Below are positions 25,041-34,258 of a DNA stretch of 64,000 nucleotides, piece after piece (the first letter of the stretch is position 1; each line of letters opens with the position of its first letter). A program made the translations under genes and the position numbers. The stretch is from Clostridia bacterium (GTDB taxonomy: Bacteria > Bacillota > Clostridia > Oscillospirales > Acutalibacteraceae). The stretch covers positions 40,061 to 104,060 of the forward strand of contig JAFWYB010000065.1 of the NCBI GenBank assembly GCA_017517865.1, in the 5' to 3' direction. The notes beneath the pieces were generated by a model. It was not told the origin of the DNA and ran no database searches. It saw nothing but the letters and a program-made list of their open reading frames with translations.

Positions 25041-25625
25041 ATGGCAGTTCAGGTATATACTTTTAAAATTACATATAAGGAATGCAACAATAAAATCTGG
25101 CGCACATTTGAAGTATCTTCAAATTATAACCTTGCAAGGCTTGGATATATGGTGCTCTCAAGTTTTGATACAAAGGCATATCATCTTTTCTGCATAAAAC
25201 ATAAAGAAATTACTTATGAAACTGCTATTGAATATTACGGTCAGTCTCCTTTGCTTCAGGATGTAAAACTCTCAAGTCTGAATCTTCAAATCGGAGAGCA
25301 TCTGCATATGATATATGATTTTGGTACAGAACAGCACTTTGACATTGAATTAATTAATATATCAGGTATGCCGAAAGGCACGGGCAGAGCATATCCGAGG
25401 GTTGTTGATGGTGCCGGCAGAGGCATTATTGACGATATGCCTGCGTATGAGCTTATGGAAATTATCGAAGCAACAGACAAAAACGGAAAGTCTGATTTTA
25501 TCATAACCACAGAATTTGGCAATGAAATGGTCTGGGATTACCGAAATTATAATATGGACTATGATAATTGTTTATTAAAAGGGGAAATAGAAATGATTCA
25601 AGACGGATATGAGGGAGATTTATGA
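25041..25625 (+). CDS. Plasmid pRiA4b ORF-3-like protein
   Basis: A 194-residue protein of the pRiA4b ORF-3-like family. The characteristic motif appears as IYDFGTEQHFDIEL (about residues 92-105), followed by the acidic/glycine segment DGAGRGIIDD. The N-terminal 60 residues carry the family's WRTFEVSSNYNLARL pattern. No enzymatic activity is known for the family, which is common on plasmids and islands. It overlaps the next gene by 4 bases and is first in a cluster with its own promoter. Confidence 0.75.
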   Translation: MAVQVYTFKITYKECNNKIWRTFEVSSNYNLARLGYMVLSSFDTKAYHLFCIKHKEITYETAIEYYGQSPLLQDVKLSSLNLQIGEHLHMIYDFGTEQHFDIELINISGMPKGTGRAYPRVVDGAGRGIIDDMPAYELMEIIEATDKNGKSDFIITTEFGNEMVWDYRNYNMDYDNCLLKGEIEMIQDGYEGDL

Positions 25626-26101
25626 TAAAACAGGTTAAAAACAAAGACCAATTAAATATTTGTCTTGAAATAATCCGTAGCAGTTTTATAACGGTTGCGG
25701 AGGAGTTTGGTTTGACCGAAAATAACTGTCCTTCGCATACAGCATTTATGACTATAGATAAGCTTCAAAAACAGTTTGACGATGGCAGACCTATGTTTCT
25801 GTTTTATCAAGATGCCGTTTCTGTCGGTTACTTTTCTCTTGTGAAATGCGGTGATGAAGAGTGGGAGCTTAATAATCTTGCGGTGTTACCTGAATATCGT
25901 CATTTGGGGATTGGTAAATCACTGGTTGATTATGCTGTTACAACGGTTAAAAATTATGGTGGTAACAAAATATCAATCGGAATAATTGAAGAAAACATAA
26001 CACTGAAAAATTGGTATTTGAAACTCGGTTTCACACATATTTCAACACGCCAATTTGAGCATTTACCATTTACTGTTGGGCTTATGGAAGTGAATTTGTA
26101 A
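25622..26101 (+). CDS. GNAT-family N-acetyltransferase
   Basis: A 159-residue GNAT acetyltransferase. The acetyl-CoA loop appears as HLGIGKSLVDYAV (about residue 97 onward), preceded by the beta-strand NNLAVLPEYR and followed by NWYLKLGF. It overlaps the upstream gene by four bases (ATGA), which points to coupled translation. Acceptor substrate unknown; the next gene encodes an antibiotic-kinase-like fold, so a modifying-enzyme pair is possible. Confidence 0.8.
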   Translation: MIKQVKNKDQLNICLEIIRSSFITVAEEFGLTENNCPSHTAFMTIDKLQKQFDDGRPMFLFYQDAVSVGYFSLVKCGDEEWELNNLAVLPEYRHLGIGKSLVDYAVTTVKNYGGNKISIGIIEENITLKNWYLKLGFTHISTRQFEHLPFTVGLMEVNL

Positions 26102-26102
26102 A

Positions 26103-26972
26103 ATGAAATTATTTATAATAGTAAAAATAAAACAAGAACTCAAAAAACTGAACACCCCATACAGTACAATTAATTTAGTTCAGAATAAAGATGGGGTTAT
26201 CGTTGCAAGGGTTCAAAGTGATGCAAAATCATACATAATTAAATACTTTCAGAATGAAGATTATAAGCGTGAAATCAAGAATTATCAACTTTTGAAAACT
26301 TTAAACATTCCGACAGTTAATATCTTTGGCTTCACTGATTCAGCTATTCTTATGGAAGATGTTACCGAAAGCGATTTTTTCAGGCTTGCGACAAAAGAGG
26401 ATTTGGATGATGTTGTGATTGCTTCGAAAATTGCTGAATGGTATAAGCTTTTACATACATGCAGTAAAGATTTTTCTGAAGGAAATATCACGAAGCTTTA
26501 TGATGAAACAGATTTTATAACAAGAGATAATATCGAATTTATCAAAGAAAAAACAGGCACACAAAACCTGCCTGTTTGGAAACTTATTAATGATAACTTT
26601 GATGTTATAGTTTCAAAAATCAGGTGTTTGCCAAGAGTTTTGACTTATAACGATTTTTATTACACTAATCTCATTGTAGCCAAGGATAAAACATCTGCAT
26701 TTATGTTTGACTACAATTTGCTCGGTAAGGGATATGTGTATTCAGATATCCGAAATGTGTGTTACTCCCTCGGCGAAAATGCTAAAAAAGCCTTTCTTGA
26801 AGCCTATGGAGAATTTGACAAGAAGGAAATTATAGTTGATGATGTTGCATCTGTCTTTGTTACTCTTTATCATGCTTGCAAAAGAAAGAATTTCCCCTCT
26901 TGGGCAAACTCTACACTAAATGAACTTAAAACAGATTATGAGAATAAGGTACAAACATTACTTAATAGTTGA
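26103..26972 (+). CDS. Aminoglycoside-phosphotransferase-like kinase
   Basis: A 289-residue protein with the APH/choline-kinase fold. The catalytic loop reads VLTYNDFYYTN (about residues 179-189), where the Asp and Asn of the Brenner motif (HxDxxxxN) are kept but the His is Tyr. The metal-binding loop reads FMFDYNLLGKG. A Lys in YIIKYF may be the ATP-contacting lysine. It starts one base after the GNAT stop without an obvious ribosome site. It could phosphorylate an antibiotic or a small alcohol; resistance is not demonstrated. Confidence 0.7.
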   Translation: MKLFIIVKIKQELKKLNTPYSTINLVQNKDGVIVARVQSDAKSYIIKYFQNEDYKREIKNYQLLKTLNIPTVNIFGFTDSAILMEDVTESDFFRLATKEDLDDVVIASKIAEWYKLLHTCSKDFSEGNITKLYDETDFITRDNIEFIKEKTGTQNLPVWKLINDNFDVIVSKIRCLPRVLTYNDFYYTNLIVAKDKTSAFMFDYNLLGKGYVYSDIRNVCYSLGENAKKAFLEAYGEFDKKEIIVDDVASVFVTLYHACKRKNFPSWANSTLNELKTDYENKVQTLLNS

Positions 26973-26988
26973 ACTATGAGGTAGATAA

Positions 26989-27380
26989 ATGATTTTGGAA
27001 GAATTTATCAAACAGAGGGATATAAAAGTCAGAAATGATGAACATTTGAGGGTTGTCAAGTGTTTTTATCCGTATCTTCGCAGTGTTTCCGGTGATGAAC
27101 ATTTATTGCCTTCAGTTCTTGAAAAAAACTTGGTATTGATTTGACAGATGTTTCAGTTATCACCGCATGTTTTAATGGTGTCAATGACGGTAGTAAACCG
27201 CCTTATGACAATGTTGATCTTTATATTAAATTGAGTAACGATATAAAAGTTTTTGTTTACGGCAGAAAACAAGAGAATCTTACTGACCTGAAAGAAAATG
27301 AGTATGTGTTATATTTGCTTGCAAGTGACCTGACAGGTAATATTACACAAACTAAAAATCATCATTTTTTTATCGGATAA
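26989..27380 (+). pseudogene. Unknown protein gene with a one-base frameshift
   Basis: Two frames that together make one protein of about 129 residues. The first (ATG 26989) reads MILEEFIKQRDIKVRNDEH and stops at TGA 27142-27144. The second continues from LGIDLTDVSV to TAA at 27378-27380. The shift sits at a run of seven A (27122-27128); one more A would join the frames. This is either a true null mutation, a phase-variable tract or a sequencing error. No family recognised. It is the fourth gene of the 25041 cluster. Confidence 0.6.
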
Positions 27381-27530
27381 ATATTTTGCGTGATATCCAA
27401 TGCGGATATATGCTGCATCTTACCGGATGTCGTCCCTACAACCATGGAAGCGGTGATAAGCGAAATGGTAAAAGAGAGACCAATCAAAAAGATTGGGGAA
27501 TCCGGAATGACCCGATATGTTAAAGCATAG
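27381..27530 (+). pseudogene. Fic-family C-terminal remnant
   Basis: An open stretch without a start codon, reading ILPDVVPTTMEAVISEMV and ending IKKIGESGMTRYVKA. This resembles the winged-helix tail of Fic/DOC-type AMP-transferases (LPDVSPTT... KIG.GR.TRY). The Fic core (HPFxxGNGR) is absent from the window, so only a tail survives, directly before the helicase-nuclease gene. Confidence 0.45.
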
Positions 27531-27545
27531 AAAGAGGCGTAATAT

Positions 27546-29144
27546 ATGAAAGCAAATCAATTAAGACCATATCAACTTCAAGCAATGAAAGCCATTCAAG
27601 GTGCTTTGGAGAATGGTCAAAAACATATTGTTGTTGAAATGGCGACAGGGACAGGCAAAGGATTAGTTCTCGCAAAGACAGTAGAATTACTACACAAGCA
27701 ATCGATGTCAAATGTTCTTGTTGTTACAAAAAAGACAGAATTAAAAAAACAGGTTGAACATAACCTCTTTAGCATACATCAAGATTATCTGTTGGTTGAT
27801 CAAGACAGAATTACAGTGGCAACAGAACAAGGACTACTGCGACATTCATACGAAGAATCAAATGAATATCAGTTTGTGATTTTTGATGAAATTGATGTAT
27901 CAGAATCAATTTACAAAAAACTTAATTGTATAGAAAAAACCGTTATTGTCTTTTCTGCAAAATATACAAATAAACCACACAGACTTTTTACACCTAAAGA
28001 AGTGGTATTTTCATACACTTACCAACAGGCGGTTGATGAAGGTTATATTACTCCTGCTATGGATGTACGAGCATTCGGTCCTGCAGTTGAAGTGTTTAGT
28101 AAACAATTATTAGAGAAATTTGGATATGTACAAATCAATGCTCCATCAAAAACACAAGATCATGGCTGGGATTTGGTTGTAGAAAAAGACAAGCAAAAAA
28201 TTTGGGTTGAGTGTAAATCTTATAAAAGTCAAGTGGTTTCCCCTTCGGCAGCAAGTTCTTTGTTAAATTCTATCGTATGGAAGAGAATGCAACAAAAAAT
28301 CCCGAAGGAAGAGTTAATTTTACTAATCGTATTTAGCAAAATACCGAGTTTTCAAAAAGATGTAATATATGATAGAAACAGAGTTATTGTTTGGGATATT
28401 GAAAATTTGGTATTTTACAGTAAAGATAATCCAACTCTATTAAAATTGCTTTCTCAAATTACATATTTCCCAATTGATCATATAGAGGGAAAGCGTTTTG
28501 ATATATTAGAACCGACTGAGTTGTCATTATCTTCCACAAAGGAAGATAATATCCCAAAAGAAGAAATCGTTGAAGAAGCAAAAAAAGAACAGAGCGAAAC
28601 AGAATCACTCATACAAAGCCTAAAAGATTGTGTTGCAGGTCAGCAAACTTACGGAGAATACGAAGAAATTTGTGAGAAAATAATACGAACACTTTTTGAA
28701 GCAAATTACTTTAATAGATTGACCAGTCAGCATAAGACTAATGATAAACACTTCCGAATGGATTTAATTGGTTCATTAAAAATCAATCAGAACAATGAAG
28801 AATGTATGCATCCATTGTGGCAAATGTTAGTGCAACATTATAATTCTCACTTTGTGGTCTTTGAATTTAAAAATTATGCAGTAGAAATTGATCAAAATCT
28901 AATTTATATCACTGAAAAGTATTTGTTCGATGCCGCTTTAAGAAATGTTGCTATCATCATATCCCACAAAGGATTCTCTAAGTCGGCGAAATTTGCAGCT
29001 GAGGGTTGCTTAAAAGAACACGGCAAACTGATTCTCGATATTACGGACAAAGACTTAATCAAAATGCTAAAACTGAAAAGCGATAAAGCCGCAGATCACA
29101 TTTTAGAGAAGTTAGAAGAGTTCTTAATGGGGATAAGCAAATGA
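27546..29144 (+). CDS. Half-helicase fused to two nuclease-like domains
   Basis: A 532-residue protein. Residues 1-190 match the first RecA lobe of superfamily 2 helicases: Q-motif-like LRPYQLQAMKAI, Walker A ATGTGKG (about 35-41), motif II DEID (about 115) and motif III-like FSAKYT. The second lobe with motifs V and VI is missing. Residues about 195-290 look like a PD-(D/E)xK nuclease (GWDLVV ... IWVECKSYKS). A second such domain lies at about 380-480 (RMDLIG ... FVVFEFKNYA). Probably a DNA-targeting defence protein; this is inference. AAAGAGGCG precedes the ATG. The next gene starts 16 bases on. Confidence 0.75.
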   Translation: MKANQLRPYQLQAMKAIQGALENGQKHIVVEMATGTGKGLVLAKTVELLHKQSMSNVLVVTKKTELKKQVEHNLFSIHQDYLLVDQDRITVATEQGLLRHSYEESNEYQFVIFDEIDVSESIYKKLNCIEKTVIVFSAKYTNKPHRLFTPKEVVFSYTYQQAVDEGYITPAMDVRAFGPAVEVFSKQLLEKFGYVQINAPSKTQDHGWDLVVEKDKQKIWVECKSYKSQVVSPSAASSLLNSIVWKRMQQKIPKEELILLIVFSKIPSFQKDVIYDRNRVIVWDIENLVFYSKDNPTLLKLLSQITYFPIDHIEGKRFDILEPTELSLSSTKEDNIPKEEIVEEAKKEQSETESLIQSLKDCVAGQQTYGEYEEICEKIIRTLFEANYFNRLTSQHKTNDKHFRMDLIGSLKINQNNEECMHPLWQMLVQHYNSHFVVFEFKNYAVEIDQNLIYITEKYLFDAALRNVAIIISHKGFSKSAKFAAEGCLKEHGKLILDITDKDLIKMLKLKSDKAADHILEKLEEFLMGISK

Positions 29145-29160
29145 GAGGAATGAATAATAA

Positions 29161-29754
29161 ATGACACCTTCAGATTGGATAGCGGGAATTTCCTTGGTGG
29201 TTGCGATTGCAGCATTAATTTATACAATTATTAGCAACACCAAGAAATACGAGCTTACATATCAGTATTACCAGGATGTAGTTGCGTGGCACAGTGAAGT
29301 TGTCAAGGTAATTACCCAGTTAAAATCCACAAGCGAGGAAAACTCCAAAAATGTATATCTTGCTGAGCTTTCTGCTTTAATCGAAACCGGCAGATTCTAT
29401 TTCCCTAATATTGACCTACACGACGGTTTTGGAGCCAATAAACCGCTGGCATACAGAGGTTATAGGAATGTTGTTTTGGATTTCCTTGTATATGAATATC
29501 AATTGTTCGAGCGTGAAGACAGTAACAAATATGTCGAACATGCAGAAAGCCTGCAACGCCTGTTTACTTCGTATGTGTTTCAATATCTTAACCCTAAGAA
29601 ATTGCAAAAGAAAATCAAGCACAATACTAGTATTCAAATGAAAAACTCGATTACAATTAACGAGTTTCTAAAACAATCTCCAGAATCGATTTATACATTG
29701 TATCCTATCGATTCCAATGAGGAACACTGGAAGACCATCCCTTCTAAGCGTTAA
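29161..29754 (+). CDS. Membrane-anchored partner protein of the half-helicase
   Basis: A 197-residue protein with one N-terminal transmembrane helix (about residues 8-25, GISLVVAIAALIYTI) and a cytoplasmic helical domain. I do not recognise the family, but its layout resembles small membrane effectors found beside nucleases in defence islands. It starts 16 bases after the upstream stop, so cotranscription is likely. A bidirectional hairpin lies downstream. Function unknown. Confidence 0.6.
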   Translation: MTPSDWIAGISLVVAIAALIYTIISNTKKYELTYQYYQDVVAWHSEVVKVITQLKSTSEENSKNVYLAELSALIETGRFYFPNIDLHDGFGANKPLAYRGYRNVVLDFLVYEYQLFEREDSNKYVEHAESLQRLFTSYVFQYLNPKKLQKKIKHNTSIQMKNSITINEFLKQSPESIYTLYPIDSNEEHWKTIPSKR

Positions 29755-29870
29755 TAAATGAATTATAATAGGCAATGCATTATTTACTCTTGTGAAAAAA
29801 TACTCCAATTTGCTGATGGCAAAGAGTGGGATACACAGTTATAAACAGAAGATTTGATATAGTATAAAAC

Positions 29871-29900
29871 AAGGATAGCTCTTCAATCGGAGCTATCCTT
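29871..29900. terminator. Bidirectional terminator
   Basis: Perfect 11-bp stem AAGGATAGCTC (29871-29881) with 29890-29900. It separates the plus-strand nuclease operon from the minus-strand AraC operon. Confidence 0.8.
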
Positions 29901-29906
29901 TACTTT

Positions 29907-30791
29907 TCATATTTTTATTACGGGCACGGCGATTCTTGCACCGACATCGGTTTGGGCTCCGAAGTTGAAAGTCGGAGCAATATTATCTGCAGGTTTATAA
30001 CCATATCGTTCAAAGTTGTAGTTTTCCAATGCTTTGTAAACCTGACCGATATAAGCACCGAAATCATCGGGATTTTCATAAGGCTCACTCTGAAAATAAA
30101 GTAAAGTGCATTCAGGAAGTTCTGCTATTTTATAGCCATCAGGCAAAGGCTTGCTATAATCCAAAGGAACTTCAACACCTGAAGCGATATTGCTGTAACC
30201 AACCTCTTGTAAAAATTCAGGCAATTCAAGGATTGCTGCGGTATCAAACTTTTCCGGAATACTGTTCTGAAGTCCTTCCCAATCACAACCTGCTTCTTCA
30301 CAATAAGATAAATAACCTGTTGCCGATTTTGACGGCAGATAAATCAATTTTCTTTTAGGTCTGTCCATAGGTATTACAGTACAGATTGATGTGCTTTCCA
30401 TCTCTCGTCCTTCTTTCAAGATATGATAGTGATTTGCAGGGTGACCGATATACAAAGGTATCGCAATCGGACTTTTACGGTACTCATCAGGAGTAACAGA
30501 AAATCTTTTTGCAAAAGACCTTGTATAGCCTTCGTGAGAAGTGAAATGGCTGTCTAAAGCTACATCAAGCACATTATCATCTGTGCTAATCAGCTTTTCT
30601 GCACTTTTGCTTAACACAACAGCATTCACATACTCATAAAGAGTTATCTGCAAGAATTTATGAAACAATCTGTCAAGCTGACGGCGGGAATATCCGATAG
30701 CATTACAAATAGTTTCAATGCTGAAATAAGCATCGGTATGATGTTGTTTTATGTATTCTTGAGTAGCAACAACTATTTCCAAATCGTTCAT
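29907..30791 (-). CDS. AraC-family regulator with GyrI-like effector domain
   Basis: A 294-residue transcription regulator. Residues 1-105 hold two helix-turn-helix motifs of the AraC/XylS type (SIETICNAIGYSRRQLDRLF and the family end RFSVTPDEYRKS). The C-terminal 150 residues resemble GyrI-like small-molecule-binding domains. It is the last of three minus-strand genes, about 60 bases after the methyltransferase. Likely ligand-responsive control of its own operon; ligand unknown. Confidence 0.8.
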   Translation of the reverse strand: MNDLEIVVATQEYIKQHHTDAYFSIETICNAIGYSRRQLDRLFHKFLQITLYEYVNAVVLSKSAEKLISTDDNVLDVALDSHFTSHEGYTRSFAKRFSVTPDEYRKSPIAIPLYIGHPANHYHILKEGREMESTSICTVIPMDRPKRKLIYLPSKSATGYLSYCEEAGCDWEGLQNSIPEKFDTAAILELPEFLQEVGYSNIASGVEVPLDYSKPLPDGYKIAELPECTLLYFQSEPYENPDDFGAYIGQVYKALENYNFERYGYKPADNIAPTFNFGAQTDVGARIAVPVIKI

Positions 30792-30852
30792 AAGGCACCC
30801 TTGAAATATGATAACAACAAATCAATCTGTTTTCTTGATTTATATGGACAAG

Positions 30853-31629
30853 TTATTTTTTCTTTGCTATGTAAAGCACACATAAGTATGGGCGTTCTAT
30901 GATACCGTCGTTCTTTTCCGCTAAAGCAACAAAGGCATTATATGCTTTTTGCTTGTCTTCGTCCGGGTTTTGCATAAATCTGTTACCCGTTAATGCAAAA
31001 CCGTAAAATTCATCAGCCGTATAGTTCTGCTCCCACAGTTTTCTGATTACAGTCGGATTTTCAAAAAGGTTGGAATCTACTATCTGTGATACAATAGAAT
31101 CAATTCTACTCTCACATTCTGTTTCCGTAACAAAATCAGCTATACCGCCATATCGCTTTGATATTTCAAACAGTTCTTTGTCCAAAGCTTTATCATAAAG
31201 GATATACATATTCCAAAACAAAGCTATGTAACCGTTTTCTTTCAGAACATCAGCACACTTCTGATATCCGATAGGCTGAGGCACCCAATGGAATGACTGA
31301 GCAGCATATATAACGTCAAACTTTTTCTGACCAAAGTTATGTTCTTCAAATCTGCATTTTATAAAGTTTATATTTTCGTTTTCAAATCGCTCGTTGCCGA
31401 TACGAACCAAATCTTCACCGGGGTCTATACCTAAGATGTTAAAACCGTTCCCGATAAGTTGTCCTGTTGCTTTACCGCTTCCGCAACCAATTTCCAATAA
31501 ATCGGAGCCCTCAGTTATACCCGTTACAGATATCAAAGATTCTATAATTTCTTGCGGATAACCGGGGCGGTATTTATCGTAATATTCAGCCGCTTGGTTA
31601 AACATTTCGCTTTCTTTATGGAAGTTCAT
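30853..31629 (-). CDS. Class I SAM-dependent methyltransferase
   Basis: A 258-residue soluble methyltransferase. Motif I is LLEIGCGSGKATGQL (about residues 38-52), with an acidic loop GIDPGEDLV and post-motif IYAAQSFHWVP, typical of the methyltransferase type-11 group. ATG at 31629 is chosen for GGAGAG 8 bases upstream; the frame extends eight codons further. It begins 13 bases after the PNPOx-like stop. Substrate unknown, probably a small molecule. Confidence 0.82.
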   Translation of the reverse strand: MNFHKESEMFNQAAEYYDKYRPGYPQEIIESLISVTGITEGSDLLEIGCGSGKATGQLIGNGFNILGIDPGEDLVRIGNERFENENINFIKCRFEEHNFGQKKFDVIYAAQSFHWVPQPIGYQKCADVLKENGYIALFWNMYILYDKALDKELFEISKRYGGIADFVTETECESRIDSIVSQIVDSNLFENPTVIRKLWEQNYTADEFYGFALTGNRFMQNPDEDKQKAYNAFVALAEKNDGIIERPYLCVLYIAKKK

Positions 31630-31642
31630 ACGCAACTCTCCG

Positions 31643-32053
31643 TTAAAATTCATATCTTTTTCCGTCTTTATAAATGATGCCGTCTGTAACGGTGATTTTT
31701 AATATTACGGTATTTACATCATTTTCATTTGTGTGACCGTTATCATACCACGATGCAAAGGCTGTTCTTAACTTATCTGCCAAATCTTTGTTTTCTTCAT
31801 TACGGATATAACCTAAACTTTCAGCCTTACCGTGCCCTGAAAACCATTCACCACATATTGCAACAATAGGATTATCGCTGATGTGTTTCATTTTGTTGGT
31901 TGAATTATGAGTTATGGTATAAAATGCACCGTCTATATAAATCGCATCAACAGTTCTCACCCACGGAGAACCGCTGTTGTCAACAGTTGCAATTGAGATA
32001 AGAGAGTCCTTGCTGAAACGCTCTTTTAATATATTATCAAAATCCTTGTTCAT
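31643..32053 (-). CDS. Pyridoxamine 5'-phosphate oxidase-like flavoprotein
   Basis: A 136-residue split-barrel protein of the PNPOx-like family. The pattern SIATVDNSGSPWVRTVDAIY followed by FYTITHNSTNKMKHISDNP is typical of FMN-binding members. First gene of the three-gene minus-strand operon. Such proteins reduce or detoxify small molecules, including some antibiotics; the specific role is not visible. Confidence 0.75.
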   Translation of the reverse strand: MNKDFDNILKERFSKDSLISIATVDNSGSPWVRTVDAIYIDGAFYTITHNSTNKMKHISDNPIVAICGEWFSGHGKAESLGYIRNEENKDLADKLRTAFASWYDNGHTNENDVNTVILKITVTDGIIYKDGKRYEF

Positions 32054-32200
32054 TTTTTACCTCATACTAATCACTTTTTATAAATTAATAATATCACATA
32101 GCAACAACTTTTTCAATATTTCGCTATATATCAACATAACCTGCACATTGACAATATTGCTTTAGTGCAGGTTTATTCTTTGTTGATCTTAAATTACAGT

Positions 32201-32235
32201 GTCGAGAAATAAGCGTTTTTGTCGAAAATTGCAAC
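32201..32235 (+). promoter_or_regulatory. Tandem Spo0A-box-like repeat upstream of the AAA-MTase/HD operon
   Basis: GTCGA at 32201 and again at 32221, the second within TTTTTGTCGAAA, a full match to the 0A-box consensus. It is 28/35 identical to 20961-20995 and sits about 250 bp before the gene in the same relative orientation. TTGACA (32268-32273) and TATAAT (32288-32293) follow, but with only 14 bases between, too short for a standard promoter. The rest of 32054-32481 has no supported gene. Confidence 0.5.
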
Positions 32236-32481
32236 GTTTTTGCAAAGCGGATTGTGAAACAAGGATATTGACATTATTATTCAAATGTATAATTGTAACT
32301 TTTTGCACTATTAATATCTAAATCAACTTAAAATATGGTGAAAGTTTTGCACATTACTAATTCACAAAAAACACATGTGTTTTCAATAGATTTTCCACTG
32401 CATTTTTTGCCGATTAATGTCATTTGTTTTTAGGGTAAAAAGATATATTCAAATTTTATAATATTTCATAAGGAGATAAAA

Positions 32482-34236
32482 ATGATAATCTCATCATTAA
32501 AACTGAGCAACTCAGCAAACGCAGAGGGAATCACATTAAATTCAAAATTCAAAAACGAATTAGATAATTTGAGCAACACAGTTGTAATAACTGGTGGAAA
32601 TGGTTCTGGCAAAAGCAGATTTTTAAAATTCTTGCAAAAGAATTTTAAACTGTATATTAATGGTTCAATTTCTGACGACGTAAGTTTTAAAGTAACAGAT
32701 AACACTAACGGAGTTGAAAATTTTTTAACTTTAGAACTTGCAAAATCGTTTAGTATTATTAATTATTCACATTTTGATGCAAAACTTCAAACAGCTGATA
32801 AATTTTCTCCCTATGTAATTCATCAAGCTAAAAGTAAATTGTTACATTGTAATTATGAAGAAACCGCATTGAATTCGTTATTGTATTTAAAGGATTTATA
32901 TGAAGGTTATTCTGAGGAGTCTAATGAGTCAAATAATTATAGAGCACTCCATGAGTTTATTGACTTTGCCAAAGAGTTTGAACTTGAGTTTAGTTGGGAT
33001 GCAAAAGAAAAAGCTTTGAAGATTTTTAATCGAAATTTAAATGATGCCAAATTATCACCAGGCCAGCTGTATGCTTTGCGTATTGCTGTTGCCTGTAAAG
33101 CCCATGAACCAGGCGAAAACTGTATATTTCTTTTGGATGAACCTGAAACTCATTTGCATCCAAGCCTACTGATAAAAGTAATAAATAAATTACTTGAACA
33201 TTTTGAAGGCTCACAATTTTGGATTGCCACCCATTCTTTGTCACTTATTTCATATCTTTCTGTAACAAGGAATGATACTTCTGTTCTTTATATGGAAAAT
33301 GGGTGTATCAGTGGACGGCTTCAAAGCAATTCGGAACCCATATTAAATAATCTTGTTGGAACGGAAGATAATCAATTTGCAATAAAACAATTATTTGTAT
33401 CACCCGTGGAAATGGCTTGCAATAAATTTTGCGCAGAATGTTTGTTGAAACCTGAAGTTTTAAATACTGTTAAATCAAATGACCCTTCTTCCTCAATGGT
33501 AGGAAATGACATAAAATCTTCAGTCAACAGAGAACAATTAAATATTTTAGATTTCGGAGCAGGTGAAGCCAGACTTCTACTTTGTTTGCATGAAGACAAC
33601 TTGAAAAGTGGATATAAATATAATGCATACAACATTGAAGAAAAATATGCAAAAATCTGTAAAAATATTTTAGAAATTTTAAAAAATGATGGTAAATCAT
33701 ATCTGAATAAAGATTCTCTCTTTGAACTTTATGGTCAAATTGATCGTGTTTATATGGTTAACGTTTTACATGAAATAGATCCAAAATATTGGAAAGATGA
33801 GTTTGGCATAATAGCAAATTTATTAAAGGATGATGGTAAATTGTTGATTGTCGAAAGGGAAACATTAACAATTGGAGAATCTCCTTGTACTAATGGTTAC
33901 TTGATGTTAACTGGAACTGAAGATCACTCTTCAGCAGCCGAATTATTGTTTGGCTCTCAAAACACAAAGTTAATAAGACATAATAAAAAAAATTATGTAA
34001 TTGCTCATGAAGTAACAAAAAAAGGAGTGGAACACGTACAAGAATCTAACTTAATGGAAGTTTTTTCTGTGTTGGAAAAAGATGCACTATCGAGGATAAA
34101 AAAAATAAAAGAAATTGTGGCAGAAAACAGTCCAATAGAAAAATACAAGCTCGGTCTAGAATTGTCATTTTGGTTAAATCAAATGTCTTGTTCTATTTTG
34201 TGCCGCGAAGAAAATAAACAAGAAGAAAACAATTAA
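32482..34236 (+). CDS. ABC-type ATPase fused to a methyltransferase domain
   Basis: A 584-residue fusion. Residues 1-300 form an AAA_21/OLD-like ABC ATPase: Walker A GGNGSGKS (38-45), signature-like LSPGQ (about 191), Walker B LLDEPETHLHP (about 214-224) and H-switch ATHS. A Cys-containing linker (CNKFCAEC) follows. Residues about 350-480 look like a class I methyltransferase: motif I ILDFGAGEARL (about 353) and VYMVNVLHEIDP. I do not know this fusion as a named family. AAGGAGAT precedes the ATG, and the HD-domain gene starts 22 bases after the stop. Likely a sensor/effector ATPase of a two-gene defence module; inferred. Confidence 0.78.
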   Translation: MIISSLKLSNSANAEGITLNSKFKNELDNLSNTVVITGGNGSGKSRFLKFLQKNFKLYINGSISDDVSFKVTDNTNGVENFLTLELAKSFSIINYSHFDAKLQTADKFSPYVIHQAKSKLLHCNYEETALNSLLYLKDLYEGYSEESNESNNYRALHEFIDFAKEFELEFSWDAKEKALKIFNRNLNDAKLSPGQLYALRIAVACKAHEPGENCIFLLDEPETHLHPSLLIKVINKLLEHFEGSQFWIATHSLSLISYLSVTRNDTSVLYMENGCISGRLQSNSEPILNNLVGTEDNQFAIKQLFVSPVEMACNKFCAECLLKPEVLNTVKSNDPSSSMVGNDIKSSVNREQLNILDFGAGEARLLLCLHEDNLKSGYKYNAYNIEEKYAKICKNILEILKNDGKSYLNKDSLFELYGQIDRVYMVNVLHEIDPKYWKDEFGIIANLLKDDGKLLIVERETLTIGESPCTNGYLMLTGTEDHSSAAELLFGSQNTKLIRHNKKNYVIAHEVTKKGVEHVQESNLMEVFSVLEKDALSRIKKIKEIVAENSPIEKYKLGLELSFWLNQMSCSILCREENKQEENN

Positions 34237-34258
34237 TAAATAAGGAGGATATGTTAAC

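Noticed and set aside
32268-32293. Sigma-A promoter TTGACA/TATAAT before the AAA-MTase gene
   Set aside because: Both boxes are good, but only 14 bp separate them, so it is not claimed as a promoter.
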